A stretch of DNA of 64,000 nt from Gamsiella multidivaricata (taxonomy: Eukaryota; Mortierellomycota; Mortierellomycetes; Mortierellales; Mortierellaceae): assembly GCF_025024155.1 (NCBI RefSeq), contig NW_026251759.1, positions 219,288 through 283,287 of the forward strand, read 5' to 3'. The notes under the pieces were generated by a model that worked only from the letters and a program-made list of their open reading frames with translations, did no database searches and was not told the DNA's origin. The translations under genes were made by a program, and so were the position numbers. Positions 1 to 11,149 of this stretch are shown piece after piece (positions within the stretch are counted from its first letter, which is position 1; every line of letters begins with the position of its first letter).

Positions 1-1780
1 GGTGAAATCGACCTGGATCTCGAGCTCAAGCTCGCCGTCATCCTGGAGAACTCATGCCACGACGCCAAGGAGGATCCCGGGCTTTGATCCAGTTGCGTGC
101 CTGCTCTTCCATGAGCCCACGTGTTCGAATGATTCCTCCCAGAAGCACGGTTGTTTGGCGGTGATCGTAAGCTTGGAACGGCACTCCTGTCGCTACTTCG
201 TCTATCCTGATGCCGTGTTTGAGGTTCTTCATATACCTCGGTCTCATCAGCAAAAAAGTTCTGGATACTCGGAGAGGTATTGTCTGCAAAATCGAGCGGG
301 GGATGCAATTCGAATGGCTTCCTCCTGCCTCCGTGCCTAATACTGTTGTTCGCACGTTGACCATGCTGACGAGCTCTAACTTTGGTCAACAATTCGATAT
401 CCGGGGATGCGTCACCCTGACCAAACGACATAGAATGAGAAGCGAGGTGCTTTTTGAAGGGCCCGAAAGGATGGATGCAAAATATAAAGGCGATATATAA
501 ACCAGCGTCAGCGCAAAGTCATAGAAATGGGTAGTGTCCAGCAGCCGATAATGAGCACGGCATGTAAACGTTACCGAATCCCAGGTTATCCAGTTCTCGG
601 TGTCCTCATGGCCCGAACGCGTGGGGCTGTTGGTCTGTGCCACGGGACTTTCGAGATTGGTCCAAGACATCCGTGGCCAGTCATCCCCCCATCCGTTTTC
701 GTCGTCGGACTTCTGCTTGCCCTTGTCCTGAGTGGTGACCCATCCATCGTCATCCTCCCTATTCCTGGCTGGCCCTTTGTACTGCCGAAGCTGTGCATCC
801 CATGTCTGATGCAGCTCTAATTCGTCCTTGCCCAACATATTCCTCTCCTTTGTATAAATCGGCTCCGATGAAAGCGCCCATGCCACTCCTTCCAATACGG
901 CCCGAAAAGCATCTTTACTCCTGATCTCGATCCATACCAGAATATCGTTCGACCGAGGCAAACAGTCCGGAGAAATGCCCACCGACATGCCTGCGCTCTG
1001 ACTCACTTCCTTGATATATTCCAGCGTCATGCCCTGACGTGCGCACGACTCTAGGTCTTGATGCTCAACAAGATAGGACATGAGACCACCAGATAAATGA
1101 AGCAAAGAGTGTGCAATTCTTTCGTGCAGGCTCAATATGATGATCAGCGGCTTGCGCTTGTCTCCGTGAGGTTGTGGAGTCAATCGCGCCTGTCGCTCCT
1201 TTTCCAGATGGTAATCCGTCTTCCATGCAGCGGGGTCTATATCTTTCTGACTCTGGTTACTTCTCCTATTGATCACAGCCTGCTTCTCGTAAAACGCCAA
1301 CGCCTTCACGCCTTGCTGCTCCATGTCCATCGCCTCTGAATCTGAGCCGAGCTGCCTGTCGATATCATCAGGAATGGCGTGTTGGGCAGTGTATAGATCA
1401 GTTGCGCCTTGAGGTGCATCCTGTATTGTGCTAGTCGAATCACTGGACCCTCCTGATGGCGAAAAAGTCGCCGCGCTCACGCCTGAAGAGTCGGACGATT
1501 CTGTTGCGCCTTGTGGGCGCATGGGCTCTGCTTGGTCTGTGATAAGAAAGCTATCCACAATTGCATCGACTACATCCTTAGCTCGGCCATAGACATCGAA
1601 GCGATAGTCAACTTGGTGGATAATAACGGGGTATTCTTGCATGACATTGTCGGCACATCGCAGGATATCTGTGTTGGTCGGGCCCAAGAGAAACCGCAGT
1701 CGGACGTTCCGGAGTGAAGGCGTTGACGATAACGGCTGCGGCGCCGGCGCCGGGGACCACATGTGACCTGCTTGGTCCAT
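1..1780 (-). CDS. Unknown protein, 3' part cut by window edge
   Basis: I do not recognise this family. The ATG at 1780 opens a 402-codon first exon ending at 575, with a GTAACG donor. An in-phase second exon begins at 379 after CAAAG and stays open to about position 40. A different register is open at 1-35 with an acidic, coding-like stretch (ELELEIQVDF), so a further intron near 40-110 is likely and the gene runs off the window. The N-terminal 90 residues and residues about 220-310 look like folded alpha/beta segments. They are separated by Ser/Gly/Asp-rich linkers, and the region before the first intron is also charged and low in complexity. No signal peptide or membrane segment is visible. 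Its 5' end faces the transporter gene across about 390 bases. Confidence 0.6.
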
Positions 1781-2173
1781 GGCAGGTTGAGGCTCGAATC
1801 AATGTCCACGCGGCGTGAGGTGAAAATCAAAGTGTGTGGAAATGACAAACGAATGTGCTTCAATACATTCCATCGCAAAACAAAAGGCACTCAAATCTAA
1901 TCCAATCTATCAGGGGGCATTGACTGCTACGCCACCAACCTTCTCATTTATCCATCCATCCTTTTCTGCAGTGGAAATCAGACAGTAGTTCCGTGTGATA
2001 GTTTATTATGGCGGTGGAGGTGGTGATGTTAACAGGGCAATTATGGTTTACTATAGTACAAGGTGAGTGGGTGTGTTTTTACGTGCGCTACATAAGGATG
2101 CGAGAGAGAAAACAAAAATGAAAAAGAAAATGCTTATATGATAACAAAATGCCCATCTCTATGGCTGGTCCAT

Positions 2174-4504
2174 CTATGATTGCCGCGGTTCAGGTATTGG
2201 GGACATATCGCTCATCTCGGGAATAGAGTCGTGACCAGACGACATAGAGGTGAGTGAGCAGGTGTCGACAGAATCCATATCTTGCTCCTCGTCATATCTT
2301 GTCGAACCAGAACTGCTAGCGCCTCCAAAGCTGACTCGTGTCGCAATAGCTGGGGCCAGCCCCACGGACGTATTCAAGTATTCGTGCGGCTGAAGATGAC
2401 CATTCAATTCTGGCAAGGTGGATGAAATCCCTGTGGGAGGTGGCCCCACCGGATGAGCACCAGCTTGAGGAGGTGGGCTTGTCGCCCAGGACGAGTACAG
2501 ATACGGATCATGCTGCGACTGAAGAGGATAGGGAGGTATGGACGGCAACGACTCTTGAGTGATCGTGAATGTGAAAGCTGTTCCTGCCAACTGACTAGCC
2601 GTGGAGGGCTCGATTCCAAATCGAGAACTTGGTGCATCATCGGCCATAATCGATATAGACGGTATCCTAGATGAACCTTGCGGGGATGGAACAGTGAGAT
2701 GCTGTGACGGCTGCGTCAAATAGGACGCATCCTGCTGAATCTCAGCCATGAGCGGCGCTCTTGTGGGGCGAGAGACGCTTCTCCGGATCTGATGATGGGG
2801 ATGCTGTAAGGTTGGCGACGGCCATGTCGTTCGATCCGTCATTGAAGACGCTGATATGACAGAGCTGCTCCTCCGCTTGGACTGCGTTGAGGTCTCCGTC
2901 GACGAGGACATGTACGAGTTGTGGCTGTCGAGTCCCGAGTGCGCTGGATCCTCCAAGTCCTTTTCCTCAAAATCATGCCCCTGGCTGTTCGACCGCCAGC
3001 ATCGCGATCGTTGTCCGCTGGTCCTTGAGCCGCATGCAGTCTTTTCTCCCTCGCTGGTGGCGCAGATCGTACTCGTGTTCTCCTCGAACGAGCTGGAATG
3101 ATTCACGGATGGACGTTGTTGATATCCTGCGCTGCCCTCCCGAGTTAATGATTGACAGCGCGAATCGGTTTCATACATCCCCTCCTCCTCATCGTTCCCG
3201 CCCTCTTCATCTTCGCCATTGTCAACGGTGGTGTCGGTGATGGTCCTGCAGACCAGAAACATAGCTGCGATCGAGAAACCGCACAGGATCCAGTTGGTGA
3301 TAAGATAGGCAAGCAAAGGCGTCTGGGCGAGATCCAATGGTGCAGCAACAGCACCCCCGAGCGATTGAATCGACTTGAAGAATCCTGCGTACCTTGATAG
3401 CTCGTCATGCTTGTTGGAGAGAGCGCCCATGAGCCAGTAACAGTAGACCGCAAAGGCTGCATCACAGAAACCGAACATTGCATAGATGGAAAGCGGTCCT
3501 GGATAGCTGTCGGCGTGCTCGTAATCAATGAGCTCGGAGCTGTTGGAGACCTTCCGCTCCCACTTATGTCTGAGCTGCATGATAAGGGCGCCGATCCAGG
3601 TGGCCATGAAAAGTGCTGCAATGACGATCAGCCCGAGCATGGCTCTCCTGGGCCTCTTCATGGGTAACCGATCCAGCAGGTATCCAATCATGAGGGCGCC
3701 AATGATTTGTGCAACCCAAAAGAGTATCGAATTGAGCGAGCGAGTCCGGATGTTGAAGTTGAAGCCGTTGAAGTCGTTGAACTGATAGGTGTATGAGAAG
3801 TTGGAGAAGAAGAATGCTGGGATCAAGAGAAGCATTCGCCAGTCGCAAAAGACCGAGAGGATGGCGAGGAACTCGGCTTTGACACCTGCAAACTTTGCGA
3901 CAATAACGGGCTCGCCGTTGTCTCGAACAATACTGGAGGGGCGGACGAGGAAGATGGCTAGGAAAGTGGCGAGACCCATGATGACCATGTAGACAATGTA
4001 GGTTGAAGACGAGACGTCGTCGGGATCCATGCCTGGGGCGCTGTTCATGACAAGCGGAAAGACTGAGCCTAGGACGGCGCCGAGGTTAAAGATGGCCCAG
4101 AAACAAGCTATGTATTTACCCTTGTTGTCTTCTGTTGGATAGGACATCATCATTGCGCCCTGGGTGACCCAGATGAGACCTGCACCGAGGCCGAGGAGGA
4201 TGCCAACGAGGGGTGGATAGAGCGAGTGTTCGTTGTCCTTGGCGAGCATCATGCCGCCGGCGTAGAGGAAAAAAGAAAGTCCACCGAAGGCTACACAAAG
4301 CCTTGGCCCAAGCATATTGTGTGTTCCCCCAGCAGCGAGGAATCCGAAAATATAGGTGATCGAAGACGAGGTGACAGCGAGGTTTTGGGCGGTGGGTGAG
4401 TGTTTGCCAGCGTTGCCAATGGAGGACATGGCATTGAACATTCCAATGGTGCCGAAGCAGATGACACCGATCAGAATGATCTGGCGCATGGCTTTAGAGA
4501 CCAT
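2174..4504 (-). CDS. UNC93-like major facilitator superfamily membrane protein
   Basis: This is a single uninterrupted exon of 776 residues. Residues about 5-435 hold some ten to twelve hydrophobic helices with MFS-like features: Gly-rich helices, a conserved QGAMMMSYP stretch, and an FYTYQFN-like segment resembling the UNC93 family (formerly DUF895), which act as transporter-like or trafficking-associated membrane proteins. The substrate cannot be read from the sequence. A long hydrophilic tail of about 340 residues follows the last helix. It is very rich in Ser, Thr, Pro and Gln and contains an acidic patch (GEDEEGGNDEEEG), so it is probably disordered and cytosolic and may carry phosphorylation sites. 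The tail is much longer than the core family needs. The start is the first ATG before the first helix. Confidence 0.85.
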   Translation of the reverse strand: MVSKAMRQIILIGVICFGTIGMFNAMSSIGNAGKHSPTAQNLAVTSSSITYIFGFLAAGGTHNMLGPRLCVAFGGLSFFLYAGGMMLAKDNEHSLYPPLVGILLGLGAGLIWVTQGAMMMSYPTEDNKGKYIACFWAIFNLGAVLGSVFPLVMNSAPGMDPDDVSSSTYIVYMVIMGLATFLAIFLVRPSSIVRDNGEPVIVAKFAGVKAEFLAILSVFCDWRMLLLIPAFFFSNFSYTYQFNDFNGFNFNIRTRSLNSILFWVAQIIGALMIGYLLDRLPMKRPRRAMLGLIVIAALFMATWIGALIMQLRHKWERKVSNSSELIDYEHADSYPGPLSIYAMFGFCDAAFAVYCYWLMGALSNKHDELSRYAGFFKSIQSLGGAVAAPLDLAQTPLLAYLITNWILCGFSIAAMFLVCRTITDTTVDNGEDEEGGNDEEEGMYETDSRCQSLTREGSAGYQQRPSVNHSSSFEENTSTICATSEGEKTACGSRTSGQRSRCWRSNSQGHDFEEKDLEDPAHSGLDSHNSYMSSSTETSTQSKRRSSSVISASSMTDRTTWPSPTLQHPHHQIRRSVSRPTRAPLMAEIQQDASYLTQPSQHLTVPSPQGSSRIPSISIMADDAPSSRFGIEPSTASQLAGTAFTFTITQESLPSIPPYPLQSQHDPYLYSSWATSPPPQAGAHPVGPPPTGISSTLPELNGHLQPHEYLNTSVGLAPAIATRVSFGGASSSGSTRYDEEQDMDSVDTCSLTSMSSGHDSIPEMSDMSPIPEPRQS

Positions 4505-4797
4505 GGCTGGTGCAAGGAGGTTTGATAATTCAGCCGACTAAACAGATATTGAGGTATCGGATGAAATAGTGGAGGTAAACGAAAGAAGATAAAAAAAGAA
4601 AAGAGGTATCAAGAGACAGAACGATTGCAGAGGGTTGGAACAAGCACAATGTTCATGCCAGCGACTGATAACAAAGAAAGTCTGCTTAAAGTGAGAAGAG
4701 GAATAAAAGGAGGGAGGATGGATCTGTGGTATAAAGATGCGAGGAGAGATAATGAAGGGAAAAGTAGAGGAGGTTGTGGAGGAGGGTGTGGAGGTAT

Positions 4798-4848
4798 GAA
4801 GGAGTGAAGGAGTGAAGGAGTGAAGGAGTGAAGGAGTGAAGGAGTGAA
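4798..4848. repeat. 8-bp tandem repeat (ggagtgaa)
   Basis: Six perfect copies of ggagtgaa, preceded by a partial gaa, lie about 300 bases upstream of the transporter start, within its purine-skewed 5' region. The repeat is short enough to expand or contract. Confidence 0.9.
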
Positions 4849-7425
4849 AGCACAGCAGAGTGCGAGAAAGCGAGAATGGGTCGGTTGATGGGTTCGTGGG
4901 GGTTGGGTTACAAGAAAGGGAAAAGAAAAAGGACGCCGGACGGAGCACGAATGGAAGATACGACCAGTTGATGCTAGTGGTGGAGATCAGGAACAATATT
5001 AGGAACTACTACGGAGGGCAAGAAAGCTGGAGTGTCGATATTGGCAACAAAGATGAAAGGGGGAAAAGAAAAGAGGAGCAGGAGCAGGAGCGAGAGCAGG
5101 AAGAAGAAGGGCTGTGGATGCGATGTTGATCCGGAGGAGGATGGGCCAGTGTGCGTGCGTAGGGATGAGAGTAGGGATGAGCATAGGAGTGAGAGGGGGG
5201 TGCCTGCAGGCTCATGGTCTAACATAACCGAATTGCCATTCCCTGCGCTCTTGTCTCTTTTCTTTCTTCCGTTGCTTCCGTTCTTTCTTCCAGCCAGCCA
5301 GCAGATGGGGTCCACCCACATTCAGTCCCTGTGACCTCGACACCTTTTCGGTCCAACAGGGATCGACACCATAAACCAAACCGTAGGATGTTCCTTCCCT
5401 GCCCTTTTTTTTTCTTTTCTCAGCCAAGTTAGTCCGTCAAGTCAATCATTTCAATTGAATGCTGTACGACCAGGAAAAACGTTTGACCACCTCGATAGGA
5501 ATTTAAGGTCGAATTTGAGAGCAACCAGAAACGAATGAAAAAAAAAAAAGAAATGGGGCGTGCGTCAGTCATCATCACTCCGAGTGCCTCCCCTCCGCTT
5601 TCTACACTCTCATCATTTCCCCTCTTTCTCTTTTCATTCTTGCTCTCGCTCTAGCTCTAGCTCTATCCCCACATCCCAGCGGATAGACGCATAAACACGC
5701 CTGAGCAATGGGAGGGAAAACATATAACTGGTCGCATGTGCTTGCTTACAGAACACAGAGGGTATGACGCCGTTCTGGTGCTTCCTGCCCCTGTTCCTGT
5801 CCTTCTACGCTTTCCTTTTCCTCCAAGACAATCCAGTGTGGTGTGAAAAAAAAAGCCTGAAAAAAAGAAGGATTCTATTCTCTGCAATTCGAAACACTGG
5901 ATTCATTAAAGGCGTCTTTGACAAGCATGCATGCCTTCGCTCAAAGTCAGCATGATGTGGATACATTATTCGTGTGCTAAGGGATTAATTGAATCCGATG
6001 TCATGGCGAACAAAAAATAACCTTTTTCTTTAAAAGTAGCTACCATGTGGTTAGAAAAAAAAGAAAAAAAAGGACATAGCGGTAGACGGTTAAAGACTAT
6101 GGTAAAACACCCGAATGGATGAACGTGTTGAAGTCTACGTTGTGTGTGTACATGCTCATCGGGTGAACTATGGCTGGACCCTGCTCATAGCAGCCACTCA
6201 CGCTCCTTTCTATCAACTACGGGAGGTTTATCAACTAGCATGGGGTGCCTGCCCTTAATAAAGATGGAACTGTCGGTCGCGTATGCAGTTAGAATCAGCA
6301 AATCTAAGGCATGGAGGGCGGCAAATCTACTGAAGATGTTCTTTCAGCAGCAAAGCAATAGTCATCAAGAGACTCTAGGGCACATTCAGGAAGCGAAGGA
6401 CGCTGTTGAACGTTTACTGTTTAAGAATTTAATCCAAATGCAAATCAAAAGAGGGATATCAACAAGGAGAGGTTGGTCCTGGCCAGTTTTTATCCGCTAA
6501 CAGATAAGAGAGGTTCTATCAAGTAGCCAAAGTCTACGTCTAATTTGGACCCATGAAAAATATCAATTAAAAGAGGTTATCAACTAAGAAGCAATCAACT
6601 AAAGCAAGTTAGATTTGGCCAAGGGAACGTGAAGGAGGAAGAGAGAGGGGGGTTGCAGCCGCTTCCCGCATCGTCTTTATCTTTCCCGCCTAGAAGCCAT
6701 GCACACTTGTAGCCATGCACACCTGTAGCCCCGAATAAACTCACGCACGCGTCCTAACAGACACACTGGCCATTTGGCCATATGGCCTTGTCCACTAGGC
6801 CAAAGAAAGCGATCATCGTCCGTCGCGTGTCCCTCGTCGTCTTCAGACACCATTGCCGCCAACTTTGTTCGCCTGCGATGCTCTGCCCCCGCCACGTCCT
6901 GGCCCGTTTCTAGGCAGTATCCAGGGGACACTTGATGTCCAGTACACACACAAACACCCTGTGGACGTGTATCCCATCTGCTTGTCCTCTCTGCTGGGCA
7001 CGACCCATCCAACCGAATCATCCTTTTGTGCATGAGATTCTCCATCATCCACCTTGCATTTCTCGACCATCTTCATATAGCTTACCGCCATTATTCCCTT
7101 CCCTCACACTAAGTGCTCACTCGATCGATCGTCCAATCATCTCTCTCATCCCCTTACAGCCTTCACTTCTCAATTCACCTTTCCTGTCATAAAGGGCTCT
7201 TCACCTACATAGTGTCTGCATCCGCAATCAGCATCCTTCCCCAGGCACTTGCTCAACCTCACTCTTTCCCATACGCTCTGAGACGCCCCAGCTCATCTGC
7301 TCTTTCCAATATCCTTAGCTCTCTGCGCTAATTGACACTGCCGTACCGAAAAAGTCATTCCTTCTTGCCGTCCGAACCGTTCCTCGTCGCGCTCCCTCGC
7401 TCCCTCCAGAGGACACATCCGCGCT
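4849..7425. other. Intergenic region without a supported gene
   Basis: The region between the divergent transporter and FHA genes is about 2.9 kb in all. It holds strand-skewed purine/pyrimidine tracts, A-runs near 5540, 5845 and 6055, and a CT-rich stretch from about 7080 to 7425 that probably contains the FHA gene's promoter and leader. Open frames here (for example 6144-6500) have atypical composition and no recognisable domain, so I do not call them genes. Confidence 0.6.
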
Positions 7426-9936
7426 ATGAACGGAATGTCTGCTTTTAACGGTCGGCATCAGCCCTCCAGCAACCCTATTTTGGTCCTGGAGCCCATCAAT
7501 GACACATTCGCACTCAAATCCCTCGAACTGCCAGAGCAAACCAAGGTCAAGATTGGCCGCCAGACTGGCGTCACCACCGCACCCCATCCCTCCAATGGCT
7601 ACTTTGACTCTAAAGTCCTCAGTCGAGTCCATGCCGAAGTCTGGTCAGAGTCCGGCAAGGTAATATAAAGGAGTGCAATGGAAACAAGGCCTGCAAATAG
7701 ACACGCATCTTGACAGCAGACCGTTAATGTCAACTCTAAAATGTCATGTAGGTATTCATTCGTGACCTAAAGTCAAGCAACGGCACCTTCTTGAACGGAA
7801 GAAGACTTTGTCCCGAGAACACGGAAAGTGAGGCATTCGAGCTGAACCAGAATGATAGCCTTGAATTTGGAATCGACATCATGGACGAGAACGGTGCCTG
7901 TAAGTACCACATGCCTTGTCATTTCATGAATTTGGATGAAGACAGCAAGCGGCTCCTCGGACAGGACAACAAACAGCAGCAATATCAGATGCCATAATAA
8001 CGTTTGATGAGGTGCATGAAAATGAGATAATTGGATAATTGAGCACGAGGTCATCGGGCAGCAGCCTTGGTGTTTTCATTTTTGAGGGATTGTGCAACCA
8101 TTCCATGAGCCATGATGTATGTTTGCCTAAGCCCATTGGGATGGATACTGGAACAAAGCACGCACACTAACGCGGTTCTTTTCGCTGTTGCGACCCCTTC
8201 AAGTACTACATGAAAAGGTCTCCTGCAAGATATACATTTCAAGAATGTCATATCCTACCCCTGGGAGCTCGCCCCTAGAGTACGCACCAAAAGATATGAA
8301 TGCAGTGAATATGAAACCGAGTTTGACCCCGAAAGTTTCTAAGCGCTTTCTTTTATCCGTCTTATTACCTCATTACTTCATTAAACGTATAGTTCGCACG
8401 CAAAGATCAAGCCCATTTCGCCCTCAGGATCAGGCGGCAACTCTGTCAGGATGAATTCGGCTGCAATAGGAGGACAAAGTGAAAACATCGATCTCATCAT
8501 CTCACGGTTGCAGAATGAACTTACTCGGTCACAGGAGACGTATGCCGATCTTGGCTTCCTGAAACATAGCTTGGGCGAACTGGAAAAGGCGATTGTTTTC
8601 AACGGCGACGATAGAGATACCCAAAACAAGAGCTTTGCAAATACCAATGGACGGTCATATTCAATGACAGATGCATCCTCAACTGACTATGAAAAAAGAT
8701 TGGAGCAAAAGGACAAGGTATGGGGTATATACTCAAGCGCGTAAATTTGGCTACATCCACTGTCATACTCAGCTGTGTTAATTATGTCCATTTCTCTTGG
8801 CCTCTCTTTCAGGAACACGCGGCAGAAATAGCGAGACTCGTCAAGGGATTTGAGGAGACCAAGGCAGAGATGGAACGGCAGCGCGAACGAGAACTACAAT
8901 TCGCCAGGGAGGAAAATGAGAGTGCACGTCGTGCACAGGAACGAGCAAATGTCGCCCTGAACGATGCTGCCTCGAAAATGGATTTCATTATGACTCGTAT
9001 CAACAATATGATCAAAGAGCACGAGCAGGAACTAGATATTGTCCAAAAGGAGAGGGCCGCTGCGCTAGTATCGCTGGCAACGATGGAGGCGAAGCACAAA
9101 GATGAACTTAATAGGCTGGTTTTGGAGGCTGATGCGGAGCAGGAGGGACTCACAAGGAAACATGAGCGAGAACTTGCAGAGGCAGTCGCTCAGGCACAAG
9201 CTGAGGCAGGAAAAACGACGGATGCACAGGCACAGGAGGCCGACCTCATTTCGCTCAGGGAGGAAATCAAACTGCTTCGGGAGGCTGGTGAGGGTCAGTC
9301 CAGGAAAGTCGAAACATTGACAAAAGAGAATAAGGAACTGTCTGAGCAGTTGAATCAAGTTAAGGCAGAGTTGAAGATAGCTCGAGATGAGGCAAAGGGC
9401 AACACTGCAGGCGGTCTTGATACCCTGGCGCTGACCCTGGATGCATCCGGCAGCAACGATGACGGCAACAGGAACGGCAACAACAGCGACGGCGACATTA
9501 ATAACAATAACAACAGCAATGGCAACCTTAATAATAACGGCAACAGCAATAGCAGTGGCGGTGTCAATGCACACACGAGCGGCGTGGAGGGGGGTCTCAG
9601 GGCAAGAAATGTAACAGGATCATCGAAAGCGCCATTGTCAACTGCTGCTCTGGTGACTGCATCTATGGATAGCGGATCAGGAGAAGGAGAAGCTAGACGA
9701 GAGTTCTCTTGGCCACAGTTTGTATTTCCCATGGGCAAGAGGAACCCAACGAGTCTGAGTCAGGTAATTCATGCGGTCTGTCAATTGTCGTGGACGTGAG
9801 CTTTGCAAGGTGGGCATGATACTCAATTGGACCCACGTTTGTCTTCTTTATACTGTAGCCTTCGACAATGCTCTTGTCTAGCGGGTTCATGCTGGTGGGC
9901 CTTGGCGTATACGTACTGTGGCACAAGGCAGCATGA
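7426..9936 (+). CDS. Tail-anchored FHA-domain coiled-coil protein (SLMAP/Far9-Far10-like)
   Basis: Six exons give 617 residues: 7426-7659, 7752-7899, 8204-8334, 8406-8717, 8813-9763 and 9859-9936. All introns are GT-AG and the phases join exactly. An N-terminal FHA phosphothreonine-binding domain (about residues 15-125) shows the GR, SRVHAEV and SSNGTFLNG motifs. A Pro/Ser linker is followed by a long Glu/Arg/Lys-rich coiled coil (about 210-430), an Asn/Gly low-complexity block, and, encoded by the last small exon, a single hydrophobic helix ending LWHKAA. This layout matches SLMAP in animals and Far9/Far10 (Vps64) in yeast. Those are tail-anchored ER or nuclear-envelope subunits of the STRIPAK/FAR phosphatase complex. 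STRIPAK membership here is inference from architecture. Confidence 0.88.
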
Positions 9937-10791
9937 CTGTCGGCCGAAGATCAAATCATGTAATAATGGACAGCCACGGTCTTCATCTCCAATGCAGCGT
10001 GGTGTGATGACATGATTTGACAAAGAAACAGATCGAGTAAACGAGAAGCGCGCTTTGATATAACCCAAGAAAACTCTGTGGATGCGCCTTGAACACGCTT
10101 CGAAATAAGCGACTAAAATAAAGCTGTGCTTACTTAATACATGTAACACGTCTTGAAATAATTTTACAAGTGCCTCGGACGAGCGCCTCAGAGCATTGCT
10201 TACTCACAAAGTAAGGCGAATGAGATGGATCTCATTGTATAAGGCAACTGTGGAAAGGGACATTTAGGAACGAAAATATATAATTTAAGGAGTTGCAAAG
10301 CAAGTGAGGCAGCTTCGTCCCCTCTCACTTACTCACATGGGCGCTATTGGGACCACCAGTGATCAGCGTCTTGGCCTATGTGAACAGTAAACGAGTGTGC
10401 CTTTGTATTATGGTGACCGCGTCGCCTGAAATCTTGGTGTATGTACACGCTGTTTTTTTGACACCAAATATCGGTGGGATCTCCTGTTTTCATACTACTC
10501 CTCCTACGCGTTATGTTCAGGCTGGCGATCCGAAAATCAACTGGACGCGAGTTACATGAAGCAAAATTAGAGAGCAGACTTAGATCCCCCCCGCCCCTGT
10601 AAGGACCGAGAACAGAGGAAGGGATAAAAGAGAAAGGAGAGGGAGAAGAAGCGGATCGGCGCGTGGCGTCTGTGTGGAGATGTTTCGGATAAGGTTTGTG
10701 GGGAGCGAAGCGAGAACAGACCCTGCCAGTCGGAGTCCAAGACGAGGAGGGGATAAACCCGTTCCGTGAGCAGTGCATCCATCCCCCCCGC
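9937..10791. other. Intergenic region without a supported gene
   Basis: This lies between the FHA gene's stop and the acyl-CoA oxidase promoter. An open minus-strand frame at 10344-10778 is Ser/Arg/Pro-rich with no recognisable domain and is probably not coding. Confidence 0.6.
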
Positions 10792-10792
10792 C

Positions 10793-10832
10793 AGTCTAGC
10801 AGTCTAGCAGTCTAGCAGTCTAGCAGTCTAGT
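10793..10832. repeat. 8-bp tandem repeat (cagtctag)
   Basis: Five consecutive copies of the octamer cagtctag lie about 320 bases upstream of the acyl-CoA oxidase ATG. Confidence 0.85.
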
Positions 10833-10958
10833 GGGATTAGGCCAACAAGTAGCACTGGAGAGACATACCCACGGCACGGCCATCGAGCGAATCGTCTTCC
10901 ATTCCGTTGTCGAGTCCATGGAAAAACGCCGTTCAACAAAAACGGTTTCCCCCCAGCG

Positions 10959-11149
10959 TTTTTTTTTTTTTTTTTTTTTTTTTTTTTGGCTCACTCCACA
11001 CTCTCACGCATTCACCTCATCACTCCCCCCACTCTCTCTCTCTCTCTCATCCCTCATTCTGCATTCGCTTCACCAACAAGCTCCTCCTCTCCTTCCTCCC
11101 TTTCCTCCCTCTTCAACTCCACTCCTTTGTTCTTTTTCCGCCCACACCA
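10959..11149 (+). promoter_or_regulatory. Pyrimidine-rich leader of the acyl-CoA oxidase gene
   Basis: A run of 29 T is followed by CT-repeats and C/T-rich sequence up to the ATG context CACCAATG. Strong pyrimidine skew directly ahead of a start codon is common in highly expressed fungal genes. No specific factor site, such as an oleate-response element, was identified. Confidence 0.4.

Noticed and set aside
6144..6500. 118-codon plus-strand open frame
   Set aside because: No domain, odd composition, no splice context; the region is dominated by short repeated words.
9065..9574. Long antisense frame within the FHA gene
   Set aside because: Shadow of the coiled-coil and Asn-rich coding sequence; Val/Ile-rich repeats arise from reverse-complemented Asn codons.
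10344..10778. 144-codon minus-strand frame upstream of the acyl-CoA oxidase
   Set aside because: Ser/Arg/Pro-rich without domains and overlapping the likely promoter.
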